A stretch of 64,000 nt of DNA from Parachryseolinea silvisoli (GTDB taxonomy: Bacteria; Bacteroidota; Bacteroidia; Cytophagales; Cyclobacteriaceae). Under the pieces are notes generated by a model. It worked only from the letters and a program-made list of their open reading frames with translations. It did no database searches and was not told the DNA's origin. How positions within the stretch are numbered: position 1 is the first letter of the stretch; the number at the start of each line of letters is the position of its first letter. Both the position numbers and the translations under genes were made by a program. The stretch spans positions 1,364,001-1,428,000 of the forward strand of contig NZ_JAIOAO010000001.1 in NCBI RefSeq assembly GCF_021190955.1. The letters are read 5' to 3'. Shown here piece after piece: positions 26,060-34,903 of this stretch.

Positions 26060-27652
26060 TTAATCCAATACTACTTTTACCATCACGTCTTCTTTCTTCT
26101 TTTTATAGGCTTCGAACACCAGTGTGTTCAGCGCAGTGCCCAGCATGCGGCTCGGCCTGAATTGGTGCAGCGCCATGCCTTCTACGTCGCGGGTGTCCAG
26201 AATCTGTGTCTTCTTTACCTCGCCGGTCTTGTCGTTCAGCTTGTAGCACATCAGGAAGCCACCTGCACCGTCCATGTGGCGAGCCGGCAATTCGTCTTTC
26301 GGCAAATTAAGGTTCTTCTCGTTGTCCAGGAACAGGAAGTAGTGACTACCCGCACCCGACAGGTAGCGGTACGACATACCTCCCTGACCGGCAGTTCCTT
26401 GCTGACGCTTCGGAATCTTTTTCATCCAGGCCAATTTGCCCGAAGCATCCACCTTGGATACCAGCACATCGTTGTAGTGATAAACATAGTACGTCGTGGT
26501 CATGTTGCCCGAGCGTGAGTAGTGTACTGTGTAATAGTCTTGTTCACCTACCATCAGCACGCTGCCGTCGTCCTGTACGTTCACCTCTTTCAACACCATG
26601 TTGGTAGCTTCGGCCTCGTCGTCGTCTTCCTTCTTCTCGTTCTTACGACGGGTCTTGTTGCTGACATATTCGTTCAGAATCTCTACCGGGATCTCGATCG
26701 TTTTCATATCCGTCACGCGGCCGTCCGTGTTGAACTTAAACAGGATCATGCCGTCTACGCTGCTGGCCGCATTGCCTTTATTATAATACCCGGCACCGAT
26801 CATCGGGCCTTGCGCCGTCTCATACAACCAGAAGCGCTGGATGAACTTGTCGGCCAGGTCTACTTTGCTCGAGGTGATCTTGCCGGTACCGGCAGCGATC
26901 TTCATGATCTCGATCTTGTAGTTAGGATTGTCCTCATTGTCTTTCTTATCGGTGGAGTCGTCATTGTAAACCCGGGCGACCATGTATACGTTGCCTGCGG
27001 CATCCACCGAGTAGTCAAGATTGTCCATTTTCTTTTCGGTATACGGCATCGTCACCTTGTTGCCCCACTTCTCTTTCAACGAGGGGTCGAACACGTGCAT
27101 ACCAATGATGTCGTAGCTCTTGCTGTCGCGTTTCTTTTCAGGCACCAGGCGGTACTGAATGATCAGCGCGCTGTTGTCATACGAAAAGAAGAAGCTGAAC
27201 TTGTCGGCAGTGCCCACGCTCATAAAGCCGGTCTTTACCATCGTGCCGGCGATCTTGTCCGCCACAGTAATAATTTTCTTCGCCTCACCTTTAAAAGAAC
27301 CCGCCGCAAAGTCGATCTCGCGGGCAAACAGTTGTTCTGTCTTGTCTTCCCACAACGAATAGAACACATAGTAACGATCCTTAAACTGCAGAACCGACTC
27401 CAGCATGAAGTCCTTCGGGAGGTCATCGTACGCGCGTACCTTCAGAAACTTCAGCGTCTTGGCGCTCATTTTCTGAATAATGATCTCTTTCTTGTCGACC
27501 TTCACGGTCATGATCTCACCGTTCTCAGTAAAGTAATATTTGCTTTGTGCATCAACCACGTCGTAGGGATCGCCGACGGTGATCTTCGCTTGCGAAAAGG
27601 CCGTAAAAGACCAAATGCTAAGTAGAAAAACGAATACGCGTAATCGTAACAT
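26060..27652 (-). CDS. Secreted protein of unknown function, beta-rich
   Basis: 530 aa with a cleavable signal peptide (VFVFLLSIWSFTAFSQA). The mature part alternates short strands and loops with many aromatic and Gly/Asp turns (YYVFYSLWEDKTEQLFAREID, NLDYSVDAAGNVYMVARVY, YRYLSGAGSHYFLFLDNEKN), like a beta-propeller. A charged insertion, KTRRKNEKKEDDDEAE, lies near residue 340. No catalytic motif is seen. Similar long secreted proteins are frequent and uncharacterised in Bacteroidota. It is monocistronic, with its own -7 box at 27734-27741. Confidence 0.75.
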   Translation of the reverse strand: MLRLRVFVFLLSIWSFTAFSQAKITVGDPYDVVDAQSKYYFTENGEIMTVKVDKKEIIIQKMSAKTLKFLKVRAYDDLPKDFMLESVLQFKDRYYVFYSLWEDKTEQLFAREIDFAAGSFKGEAKKIITVADKIAGTMVKTGFMSVGTADKFSFFFSYDNSALIIQYRLVPEKKRDSKSYDIIGMHVFDPSLKEKWGNKVTMPYTEKKMDNLDYSVDAAGNVYMVARVYNDDSTDKKDNEDNPNYKIEIMKIAAGTGKITSSKVDLADKFIQRFWLYETAQGPMIGAGYYNKGNAASSVDGMILFKFNTDGRVTDMKTIEIPVEILNEYVSNKTRRKNEKKEDDDEAEATNMVLKEVNVQDDGSVLMVGEQDYYTVHYSRSGNMTTTYYVYHYNDVLVSKVDASGKLAWMKKIPKRQQGTAGQGGMSYRYLSGAGSHYFLFLDNEKNLNLPKDELPARHMDGAGGFLMCYKLNDKTGEVKKTQILDTRDVEGMALHQFRPSRMLGTALNTLVFEAYKKKKEDVMVKVVLD

Positions 27653-27712
27653 GAGGGATAGTTGGTAAAAGGGTTAGATAAGCAGTGATTTAAAAAAATA
27701 TAGTATACACGC

Positions 27713-27741
27713 CCGCCAAAAACGGATGGCGGACAAAAGTA
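27713..27741 (-). promoter_or_regulatory. -7 element TACTTTTG and start-site hairpin
   Basis: TACTTTTG (27734-27741, minus strand) fits TAnnTTTG exactly and lies 81 nt before the ATG at 27652. Directly downstream CCGCCA/TGGCGG (27713-27718 and 27727-27732) could form a hairpin at the very 5' end of the leader. Confidence 0.55.
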
Positions 27742-28060
27742 TAAAAAAGCCTCACAGCGCCGCCTAACGCCGCTCCCGACACCTAATGTCCACTCGTAGA
27801 GAGAACCCGAAAAATAATCGAAACCGTTGTCGATACAGCGATTCAGTCTGTTTTCTTACATCGATGTAACGGCGTCGATGTCAATGCCGTCCTACTAAAA
27901 GCCGGATCGGAAGATACTGGCGCATGCTGCACCGCGGAGAAAGCAGAAATTCAAGAATTGTTGCCTGTGATCTTACAGGAAACAAAGCAGATGCTAAAAA
28001 CGACGCCGGCTTGGAAAACCACGCGTTGTATAAATCGGTGGGATAAGTAAAGAGTTGTAA

Positions 28061-28118
28061 AAAGCACAGGTCTTGCCCCGAAGCTTGCCGGCAGGCAAGC
28101 AGGCGGGACGAAGACCTG
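28061..28118 (-). terminator. Terminator-like compound hairpin of the GH5 gene
   Basis: Outer stem CAGGTCTT (28067-28074) / AAGACCTG (28111-28118), inner perfect stem GCTTGCC (28083-28089) / GGCAAGC (28094-28100). On the minus strand it is followed by TGCTTTTTAC. It lies 29 nt past the GH5 stop codon. The inner GCCTGCCGGCA-type core looks like a dispersed repeat. Confidence 0.75.
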
Positions 28119-28146
28119 CGCCCGTAATCTAACCTCTATCAATAGT

Positions 28147-30531
28147 TTACGGTGCAACAACAATGCGTCGTACCCGCGTGCGGTTGCCCTCTTTCAGGGT
28201 TACCGTATAGATACCCGCCGGAAGATTTTTCACCAGCGTAGTTTCTTTTACTTCGCTGCTAAACACCGTGCTGCCATCGGCCACACTGCGAATCTCCACG
28301 TGCGACGGCTTACCCACCTTCAGGGTGATCTGACCCACCGAAGGATTCGGGTATACCGAAAGCTCTTGCTCGGTAGCCTGTATCTCTCCCGGTACGTGCG
28401 CCGCGGCCGCCAGACGGGCCACGCCCACAACGCCCCAGTTGAAAGACTCCCAACCCTGAATGGTCGGACGGGTACAGGTCATTGCCTGCTCGCCGTTCTC
28501 AGACGATACATACAAACCATTGTTGCCACGCAACGAGATGGTGTTGTCGGCATTGACAATCCAGTCAAAACGCTCCCAGTCGCTGATGGTCAGACGGCTG
28601 CACGTCATGGCCTGCACGCCATTTTCAGACGATACATATTTGCTCATGCTCCGCAGGGCAACTTTGCCATTGCCGGCGTCCTCGACAGTGAAGTTCTCCC
28701 ACGCATCGGCTACAGGCCGTGTACACTGCATGGCTTGTGTGCCGTTTTCACCGCTCACGTATTGACCGTTAAAGCCACGCAGCCAGATGGTCTGCCCAAT
28801 CGGTGCTGTAGGCGTCGGGTTGTTGGTGTCACCTACCACGCGGATCCAGTTCAGGTTAAAGCCCGCACCAGTTATTGCGAGTCCAAGCTCTTGTTGACCC
28901 GCCGGCAGCTGCACGGTGTGCGACAGTGTCTGCCAGGTTTGCCAGCCGCCCGTTGCCGGAATCGACAACGTACCATAGGTAGCACTACCACCAAAACGCT
29001 CCAGGCGCAGTGCGCCGCCGCCATTCAGGCTGGCCACGCGGTATTCGATGGTATACGTACCAGCAGCCGGTACGTTGATGCGGTACCCCAGCCAGTCCCC
29101 TACTTCGGTCCAGCCTACATATTGGCCACCGCCGGTGTCGGTTGTAACATCCACCTGAATACCCTGGGCGGCGCAGAAGCCTTCTGCCTGAAGCGTCGCG
29201 GGCACCGTTGTATAAGCACCGCTACACACCGTCGACAACGGCGTGCGACGCGGATCGACCGCGGCCAGCGGACCATTGTTGATAACCGTATTGGCAAACT
29301 TGATGTTGTTCAAAACGCCGCTCATGGCCGATACACCCGACGTCAGGTACGGTGGGCCGACGATGCGACGCAGCGCGGCGTTGGGGCCGGAGCTCGTGCG
29401 TTTATACGTCCAGTGCGCATAGCCAATGCCGTTGGCATTCAGCTTGTCTACGTTCTGACGCAGCCACTCGTCGCTGTCCTCACCGGTCTCTCCCACCCAC
29501 ACCGGCACGTTGTGACGCGTGCGAAACTCGACCAGGTTGATGAGGCGATTGATCTGGTTGGGATTGCCATCGCGAATATTGTCGTCGCCAGGCGGAATCC
29601 AGTACCGGTGCGCATTGTACACCAGGTTCGAGCGATTGGTGAACGTAAACGGCTCGAGGTAGTCGTAGTTGTTACCAAAACCATTGCCTTCGATCATGAT
29701 CAAATGGGTATCACCCAGGCCACGGATCGAGTTGACAAGACGGTTTTTAAGCGCGTGGATCATTTGGTTCTGCGGCACGGCGTTCGGCTCGTTGATCAGA
29801 TCCCAGAATGCTACCGTGTTGTTGTTGATGTAGCGGCTTACGATCTTCTCCCACAGACGCACGGTCATGTTTTGAAAGATCGCACGGTTCCACAGGTCGT
29901 TCTCCACCAACAAGTCGGCGATGTTTGCGTCTTTACCCTGGCCACCCGGCGCGGCGTGCAGGTCGACAATTACATACATACCACGGGCGGCGCACCAGTT
30001 GAGCGTGTTCTCCAACGTGCGGAAGCCTTCCAGGTTCGGATCGACAAACAGCTCGTTGTTGTTATACCAGGTCGTGAGAGAGTTCACATACGTCTGGTAG
30101 TTGCCGGGATTGCGGATTACGTTGTGGCGTACCGTACGCTGTGCCGGTGTCAGGAATAGATCATAGTGCATCGGCAACCGCACGCAGTTGAAACCCTGGT
30201 CAGCAATCCAGTTGATATCGGCCGGCGTGATGAAGTTGTCGCGCCACGCCTGGTAGAACGCTTCCACTTGCGCTTCACTCTGTCCCTGGTCGTACAGACG
30301 TTTTTTAAAGGACCCTTGGGTGCCGCCGCCTTCGGGGTTCATCATGTACCCTTCTTGTAAAAGCCAGCCGCCCAGGCCGACACCTTTCAGGATTACTTCT
30401 TGTCCCGCTTCGTTGACGATGCGGGTACCATCCGCCCGTAGGCGGCTTAGCTGCGCATTTGCCTGCGCCAGGCTCGTGAGTACCAGTAGTAGTAGCACCC
30501 ACACGCGTTTTTGTAAAAACATGGCCATCAT
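28147..30531 (-). CDS. Secreted GH5 glucanase with CBM6, three fascin-like repeats and T9SS sorting domain
   Basis: 794 aa. Signal peptide 1-26. The GH5 catalytic domain (about 28-420) has acid/base E248 in FWDLINEPN and nucleophile E348 in VWVGETGED. The opening [14 protein letters not shown] resembles exo-1,3-glucanase-type GH5. A CBM6-like domain (about 440-567) contains LQAEGF and [17 protein letters not shown]. Three repeats of about 45 residues (583-700), each with YVSxENGxQAMxC, look like a fascin/beta-trefoil unit. A C-terminal T9SS type A tail starts at [11 protein letters not shown]. It probably attacks a beta-glucan at the cell surface. The exact substrate is an inference. Confidence 0.9.
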   Translation of the reverse strand: MMAMFLQKRVWVLLLLVLTSLAQANAQLSRLRADGTRIVNEAGQEVILKGVGLGGWLLQEGYMMNPEGGGTQGSFKKRLYDQGQSEAQVEAFYQAWRDNFITPADINWIADQGFNCVRLPMHYDLFLTPAQRTVRHNVIRNPGNYQTYVNSLTTWYNNNELFVDPNLEGFRTLENTLNWCAARGMYVIVDLHAAPGGQGKDANIADLLVENDLWNRAIFQNMTVRLWEKIVSRYINNNTVAFWDLINEPNAVPQNQMIHALKNRLVNSIRGLGDTHLIMIEGNGFGNNYDYLEPFTFTNRSNLVYNAHRYWIPPGDDNIRDGNPNQINRLINLVEFRTRHNVPVWVGETGEDSDEWLRQNVDKLNANGIGYAHWTYKRTSSGPNAALRRIVGPPYLTSGVSAMSGVLNNIKFANTVINNGPLAAVDPRRTPLSTVCSGAYTTVPATLQAEGFCAAQGIQVDVTTDTGGGQYVGWTEVGDWLGYRINVPAAGTYTIEYRVASLNGGGALRLERFGGSATYGTLSIPATGGWQTWQTLSHTVQLPAGQQELGLAITGAGFNLNWIRVVGDTNNPTPTAPIGQTIWLRGFNGQYVSGENGTQAMQCTRPVADAWENFTVEDAGNGKVALRSMSKYVSSENGVQAMTCSRLTISDWERFDWIVNADNTISLRGNNGLYVSSENGEQAMTCTRPTIQGWESFNWGVVGVARLAAAAHVPGEIQATEQELSVYPNPSVGQITLKVGKPSHVEIRSVADGSTVFSSEVKETTLVKNLPAGIYTVTLKEGNRTRVRRIVVAP

Positions 30532-30709
30532 AGAATGTTTATTTTAATTTACGAGGCGAATATGACGCATCGTGGCAAGAAACCGTCCCGCTAATCTTTT
30601 AGCCGCCGCGACCGAACGGTGCTCCTGTGCGAGAAAGAAAAGTGTCAATATTGATATAGTATATACCGACCATCGCACCGGGTGATGATCAATCTTTTGG
30701 ACTAATCGT

Positions 30710-30717
30710 TATATTTG
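30710..30717 (+). promoter_or_regulatory. -7-like box TATATTTG without an assigned gene
   Basis: Exact TAnnTTTG match in nearly the same context as the prfB promoter (ACTAATCGTTATATTTGCC here, GAACTAACCGTTATATTTGC there). No reading frame follows for more than 500 bases, so it could drive a noncoding RNA. Confidence 0.45.
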
Positions 30718-30827
30718 CCGTTATAACGCTATACCTGGTGTACGCTTTTTCAATAAATCCGTTAAACGGAAGAAGCCTTCCGGAGAATCTATAGCAGTGG
30801 TAAAAAAAGACCGAGTAGTCGGTTATT

Positions 30828-30849
30828 TATACCGGATTAATCCGGTATA
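30828..30849. repeat. Perfect 22-bp palindrome
   Basis: TATACCGGATT followed by its exact complement AATCCGGTATA, with no loop. Perfect self-complementarity of this length suggests a dimeric protein operator. The core GGATTAATCC recurs at 26057-26066, and GGATTAATA occurs in the tandem repeats at 42282 and 42303. Confidence 0.6.
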
Positions 30850-30989
30850 CACGGGCAAAAAAGGCGATCCGGAATTTTCAGGGTATCGCCGCGGTTGAAA
30901 AGGCTTTAAGCTGTCCCTGCAGAGGAACCCGCATCCGGCGTCACTTTCAATCGCTTACTCGATATCCATTCGGTTCATCAGGCCGCTCT

Positions 30990-31026
30990 TAACTGTACGG
31001 CAACAGTATAGTAACTGCACGGCAAC
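30990..31026. repeat. 15-bp direct repeat pair, period 22
   Basis: TAACTGTACGGCAAC (30990-31004) and TAACTGCACGGCAAC (31012-31026) differ at one base. The 22-bp spacing puts both on the same DNA face, as for tandem regulator binding. They lie about 240 nt upstream of the orphan gene. Confidence 0.55.
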
Positions 31027-31080
31027 TTCCTTTATATTCAAGAGATAACCTACTGATATAGTACAAATCACCCACTCTAT

Positions 31081-31104
31081 ACCCAGACTTATAGAGGTCT
31101 GGGT
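31081..31104. other. Stem-loop ACCCAGAC/GTCTGGGT
   Basis: Perfect 8-bp stem (31081-31088 and 31097-31104) with an 8-nt loop, followed on the plus strand by CATCTTTTG. It is weakly terminator-like on the plus strand and lies 158 nt before the 395-aa gene. Confidence 0.45.
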
Positions 31105-31261
31105 CATCTTTTGCTTGTGAATACATTGTGCGTAAATTGTGTCTTCTTATTATTGGCAGTATATAGGAAGTAGCTATCTTGTTCGTAGAAGTATGGCCCA
31201 AAGTCGTTGCGACCCTGACGACGTTAGCTAGTTATTTCGTTAACCAACATACCCAAACAAT

Positions 31262-32449
31262 ATGGCATTCTTAGAAGAACTGCAATTCACCGGTAGTCTC
31301 GGTGACCTCTCTTTTTACCGCATGCGCGGTACAGACAAGATCGTGGTGCGGCGTAAAGGCGGCGCCTCAAAAGAGACGATCAAAAAATCACCAAAATTTG
31401 CCCTTCCACGACTGTACATGAGCGAATTTGGCGGCTGCTCCACCATGGGCAAAGAAGTCCGTTTTATGATGCACCCGATGCGCGCCCTGGCGGACTATAA
31501 TTTCAGTGGGTTCATCAACAAATCGCTCAAACTTATTCAAAAACAAGACTCCACCAGCAAATTAGGCCAACGTGCGATCGAGCTTTCGAAACACCCCAAA
31601 TTACTGGAAGGTTTTCAACTTAACAAATATACTACATTCGACTCCATGGTGCGTAGCACACTGAACTGGTCGATCGATGTGGAAAAAGGTTCTGCGAAAG
31701 TCGAGATCCCGGCCCTGGTACGCGATATCAATTTCTTTCCCAATAACCGCCATTCGAAGTTTAACATCACGATCTCCCTGGGCGTTGTACCGGATTTTAA
31801 GTTCAATCAGGCGACCGGCAAATTTACAGCGCCGAAGTGGTATGATACAATGTATGGATGTGATTATACCTCATCGGAGTGGCATTCGGCTTTAAAGGGC
31901 TCACCGGCCACTACGCTGGAGCTGTCGCTGGACCAGCTGCCGCCGGAAGGCGGGTATAGCCTGATGTTGGGAATTGGGATTTGTTTTGGGGATTCGCTGG
32001 ATGATGGCGAGGTGAAACAGATCAAACGCGCCGGGGCGGCGAAGATTTTGGGGATTGTCACCGGCAAAGCACAGGACGCTGATCTTGCCATGGATGACAC
32101 AATAAATGATAATGCTCAGGATGTTACGTCGGCAGACATACGCCCCGACCCTGTTGAGACCGCACCCCAACGAGCCACGACCTCGCAACGCCCAACCCTG
32201 CGTCATCTCCGGGTTACTCCTCCGCTAACGAGCGATCCGGGGCCAATACATCCGTTACGCGAAGAGACGCAACTTCCTGCGGTACAATCCTATATGTATC
32301 ACTATGCGGTGACGGGTGTTACGTCCACAAATTTGAACGCGGGCATTACGTATTCGTACACGATAACGTCTGACGTTGGAGAATACCCATTGTACTCCGT
32401 CAACGCGGCAAAAGTGCTTGTGACGCCGGGGGCCGTAACCTCTGTATAA
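31262..32449 (+). CDS. Orphan protein of unknown function, conserved N-terminal domain and variable tail
   Basis: 395 aa, no signal peptide, no membrane helix. The N-terminal region (about 1-245) begins MAFLEELQFTGSLGDLSFYR, is rich in Lys and aromatic residues, and includes LSKHPKLLEGFQLNKYTTFD and LEGF-type turns. A linker of about 95 residues rich in Ser, Thr, Pro and Asp follows, then a C-terminal stretch with TYSYTITSDVGEYPL. I recall proteins with the same opening in other Bacteroidota, all uncharacterised and often in several copies; this is memory, not a search. The gene stands alone, with a structured 730-base region upstream and a terminator directly after it. Confidence 0.75.
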   Translation: MAFLEELQFTGSLGDLSFYRMRGTDKIVVRRKGGASKETIKKSPKFALPRLYMSEFGGCSTMGKEVRFMMHPMRALADYNFSGFINKSLKLIQKQDSTSKLGQRAIELSKHPKLLEGFQLNKYTTFDSMVRSTLNWSIDVEKGSAKVEIPALVRDINFFPNNRHSKFNITISLGVVPDFKFNQATGKFTAPKWYDTMYGCDYTSSEWHSALKGSPATTLELSLDQLPPEGGYSLMLGIGICFGDSLDDGEVKQIKRAGAAKILGIVTGKAQDADLAMDDTINDNAQDVTSADIRPDPVETAPQRATTSQRPTLRHLRVTPPLTSDPGPIHPLREETQLPAVQSYMYHYAVTGVTSTNLNAGITYSYTITSDVGEYPLYSVNAAKVLVTPGAVTSV

Positions 32450-32450
32450 A

Positions 32451-32484
32451 AAAACCACTGTACGCTATGGCATACAGTGGTTTT
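32451..32484. terminator. Bidirectional Rho-independent terminator
   Basis: Perfect 12-bp stem AAAACCACTGTA (32451-32462) / TACAGTGGTTTT (32473-32484) with a 10-nt loop. A run of seven T follows on the minus strand and four T on the plus strand. Shared by the orphan gene and the converging GH3 gene. Confidence 0.92.
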
Positions 32485-32519
32485 GCACAAAGGACTTCGG
32501 CCCCGACAATCAATAGAAA

Positions 32520-34859
32520 CTAGTTAGCAAACGCATGCGTTTTGCTCAGCTGGATTTTTGTTTTCAGCGTACCGATTGATACTTCGTAATCGCCGGCCTC
32601 TACGGTCCAGCGCAGGTCTTTATTGACAAATGCCAGGTCGCGGGCCTTTACGGTAAATGTTACCTTCTGGCTTTGGCCCGGGGTCAGCAGGATCTTGTCA
32701 AAACCACGCAGGCGTTTTACATCGGGCGTCATCGACGCATAGAGATCGGAAGTAAACAGTTGAATAACTTCTTTACCCGCGCGGGCGCCTGTATTCTTCA
32801 CCGTAACAGAAACCGTAAACGACTCCTCCGGATTCAAAACAGCTTTGTCTACTTGCAGGTCGCTATACTCAAAGGTGGTATAGCTCAAGCCAAAGCCAAA
32901 CGGGTATTGAATCGCGAAGTCCGACTCGTAGTCATACATGCCTTGCATCTTGTTCTGCTCTTCCGACGGTTTGTGGTCGTACGTCACCAGCGTGTTGGCG
33001 TACATGGGGTAGGTATAGGGCAGCTTGCCGCTGGGGTTTATTTCTCCGAAGAGAATGGCGGCCAATGCGTCTCCGCCAAAGTTGCCGGGCAGGTAGGTTT
33101 GCACCACGGCCTGAACATCCTTCTCAAAGGCGCTGATCAGCCGCGGGCGACCTTCGTTCAATACCAGGATCACCGGCTTGCCCGTCTTCACCAGGGCTTG
33201 GGCCAGCGCCACCTGGTTGGCGGAAAGCGACAGGTCGTGCAGGTCGCCGGGCTTTTCGGTATAGGAGTTTTCCCCCGCGCACAAGATCACGTAGTCGACA
33301 CCCGCCGCCGCTTGTACCGCGGCGTCGATGTTAACATCTTTCTCTTGCCAATATTTGCCGTCATCTTTATAGGAAACACCTGGAACAAACTTCACGGCAT
33401 CAGAGCCGGCTTTTTTCTGCAGCGCTTCGAGGATGGTGTTATACCGGTCGGCGAACTCACTTACCTTTTCGCCTTGCCAGGAGTACGACCAGCCGCCGTT
33501 CAGTGACCGCATCGAATTGGCGTTGGGGCCGGTCACCAGGAGCTTTGCGCCCTTCTTCAAGGGCAGGATGTTGTTGGTGTTCTTTAACAAGGTAATTGAT
33601 TCGCCCGCGGCGTCATATGCACTTTGCTCAAAGGCCTTGCTACCGAACTCCGGGTAATTTTTGAACGATGTGACAGGCGTCTTAAACAAGTCGAGCTCAA
33701 ATTTCAGCGTCAGGATGCGGCGTACCGCATCGTCTATACGCGTCATGGGCACTTGTCCTTCCTTGACGAGCTCAACCAGGTAGTCGCAGAAACGGAAGTT
33801 ATAGGGAATCATCGACATATCGATGCCGGCGTTTATGGCCAGCTTTACAGCCTCTTTGGGAGTAGCCGCCACTTTATCGCGTTCGTGCAGGTTGTCGATA
33901 TCTTTCCAGTCGGTCACCACCACACCTTTAAAGCCAAGCTCTTCCTTGAGCAGCTTCGTGAGGATGTCGTGGTTAGCGTGCACGGAAATACCGTTGATGA
34001 TACCGGAGTTGATCATGATCGATTTGGCGCCGGCATCGATAGCCGCTTTAAACGACGGCAGGTGGCGTTCGCGCAGCTCTGTTTCAGGAATAAAGGCCGG
34101 CGTGCGGTCTTTACCCGACTGCGGCACCTGGTAGCCCAGGAAGTGTTTCAGGCAAGAGGCGACGCGGCGGCTACCCGCAACGTTGTTGTCTTCGCCTTCC
34201 AGGCCGTCGACCATCTCTTTGCCGAGGGCCGACACCAGGTATACATCCTCGCCGAAGGTCTCCCACAGACGGGGAAAGCGCGCGTCGCGGCCCATGTCCA
34301 GCACGGGTGCAAACGCCCACGGAATGGACGATGCCCGGGTTTCATAGGCACAGATCTCTGCACCCCGGCGCACCAGCGCACGGTTCCACATCGCGGCCTG
34401 GCCGATCTGCTGCGGGAAGAACGTGGCACCCGCGGTATAGGTCGCGCCGTGCACAGCATCGATGCCATACAGCAGGGGGATCTTCAACCGTGTTTCCTTC
34501 GTGGCTACATTTTGCAGCTGGCTGATGATTTCATACCACTTCTCCGGCGTACGCGCCCGGTTGTTGGCGGTGTTTAATACAGAGCCTACGTGATACTGCA
34601 CCAGCGCCTTTTTCACCAGGGCGGGGTCGAGCTGTAGCGGCTCGTCGCTGACGTATTCATTCGGACCTTTGGTAATCACGTCCAGGGTGACTTGTGCCAT
34701 CTGGCCGACTTTTTCCTCTAACGTCATCTTCGCCAGGAGTGCTTCTACCGTGTCCTGGATGGTGCGCGGTCGAACGGGGGCTTGTGCCTGGAACACAAAC
34801 AAAAGCATCACCGAAAGGCCGGTGATGCTGAGCATTTTTCGCTTACTGTACAAATACAT
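32520..34859 (-). CDS. Periplasmic beta-glucosidase-type GH3 enzyme
   Basis: 779 aa with signal peptide (SITGLSVMLLFVFQAQA), GH3 N-terminal barrel, GH3 C-terminal domain and a C-terminal fibronectin-III-like domain from about residue 680. Nucleophile D317 lies in GVVVTDWKD. The substrate-binding stretch KHFLGYQVPQSGKDR and the probable acid/base E535 in NSYTEKPGD are visible. It releases glucose (or a similar sugar) from the non-reducing end of oligosaccharides. Lies 44 nt downstream of the GH92 gene and ends at the shared terminator. Start at 34859 or, less likely, 34835. Confidence 0.93.
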   Translation of the reverse strand: MYLYSKRKMLSITGLSVMLLFVFQAQAPVRPRTIQDTVEALLAKMTLEEKVGQMAQVTLDVITKGPNEYVSDEPLQLDPALVKKALVQYHVGSVLNTANNRARTPEKWYEIISQLQNVATKETRLKIPLLYGIDAVHGATYTAGATFFPQQIGQAAMWNRALVRRGAEICAYETRASSIPWAFAPVLDMGRDARFPRLWETFGEDVYLVSALGKEMVDGLEGEDNNVAGSRRVASCLKHFLGYQVPQSGKDRTPAFIPETELRERHLPSFKAAIDAGAKSIMINSGIINGISVHANHDILTKLLKEELGFKGVVVTDWKDIDNLHERDKVAATPKEAVKLAINAGIDMSMIPYNFRFCDYLVELVKEGQVPMTRIDDAVRRILTLKFELDLFKTPVTSFKNYPEFGSKAFEQSAYDAAGESITLLKNTNNILPLKKGAKLLVTGPNANSMRSLNGGWSYSWQGEKVSEFADRYNTILEALQKKAGSDAVKFVPGVSYKDDGKYWQEKDVNIDAAVQAAAGVDYVILCAGENSYTEKPGDLHDLSLSANQVALAQALVKTGKPVILVLNEGRPRLISAFEKDVQAVVQTYLPGNFGGDALAAILFGEINPSGKLPYTYPMYANTLVTYDHKPSEEQNKMQGMYDYESDFAIQYPFGFGLSYTTFEYSDLQVDKAVLNPEESFTVSVTVKNTGARAGKEVIQLFTSDLYASMTPDVKRLRGFDKILLTPGQSQKVTFTVKARDLAFVNKDLRWTVEAGDYEVSIGTLKTKIQLSKTHAFAN

Positions 34860-34903
34860 GTTGGGTGTTGATTGGGGATTGATCGGTTAATTAAAAAAAC
34901 TAC

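Larger units (their letters stand above)
27653..28146. other. Intergenic region upstream of the secreted unknown gene
   Basis: 494 bases. The left end holds the promoter and leader of the 26060-27652 gene, the right end holds the terminator hairpin of the GH5 gene. The middle (about 27780-28050) has no recognisable element and no convincing frame. Confidence 0.55.
30532..31261. other. Structured noncoding region before the orphan 395-aa gene
   Basis: 730 bases without a convincing gene but with many signals. These are a TATATTTG box (30710-30717) and hairpins at 30810-30823 and 30863-30890, each with a T-run if read on the minus strand. A perfect 22-bp palindrome lies at 30828-30849. Direct repeats TAACTGyACGGCAAC sit at 30990-31004 and 31012-31026. 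A hairpin ACCCAGAC/GTCTGGGT lies at 31081-31104. It may hold a small RNA and operators for the gene at 31262. Confidence 0.6.

Noticed and set aside
26522-27625. 367-codon plus-strand frame opposite the secreted unknown
   Set aside because: The minus-strand frame has a signal peptide, promoter and terminator; the plus-strand frame has none of these.
27951-28163. Possible 70-aa minus-strand gene in the intergenic region
   Set aside because: It runs through the GH5 terminator hairpin and overlaps the GH5 3' end; no recognisable pattern.
28300-30159. 619-codon open frame on the plus strand opposite the GH5 gene
   Set aside because: It is antisense to a gene with clear catalytic and sorting motifs, is rich in Arg/His as expected from a mirrored frame, and shows no recognisable protein.
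30801-30823. Hairpin ACCGA/TCGGT plus seven T on the minus strand, as terminator of a minus-strand gene
   Set aside because: No credible minus-strand gene lies between it and the orphan gene; kept only as part of the structured region.
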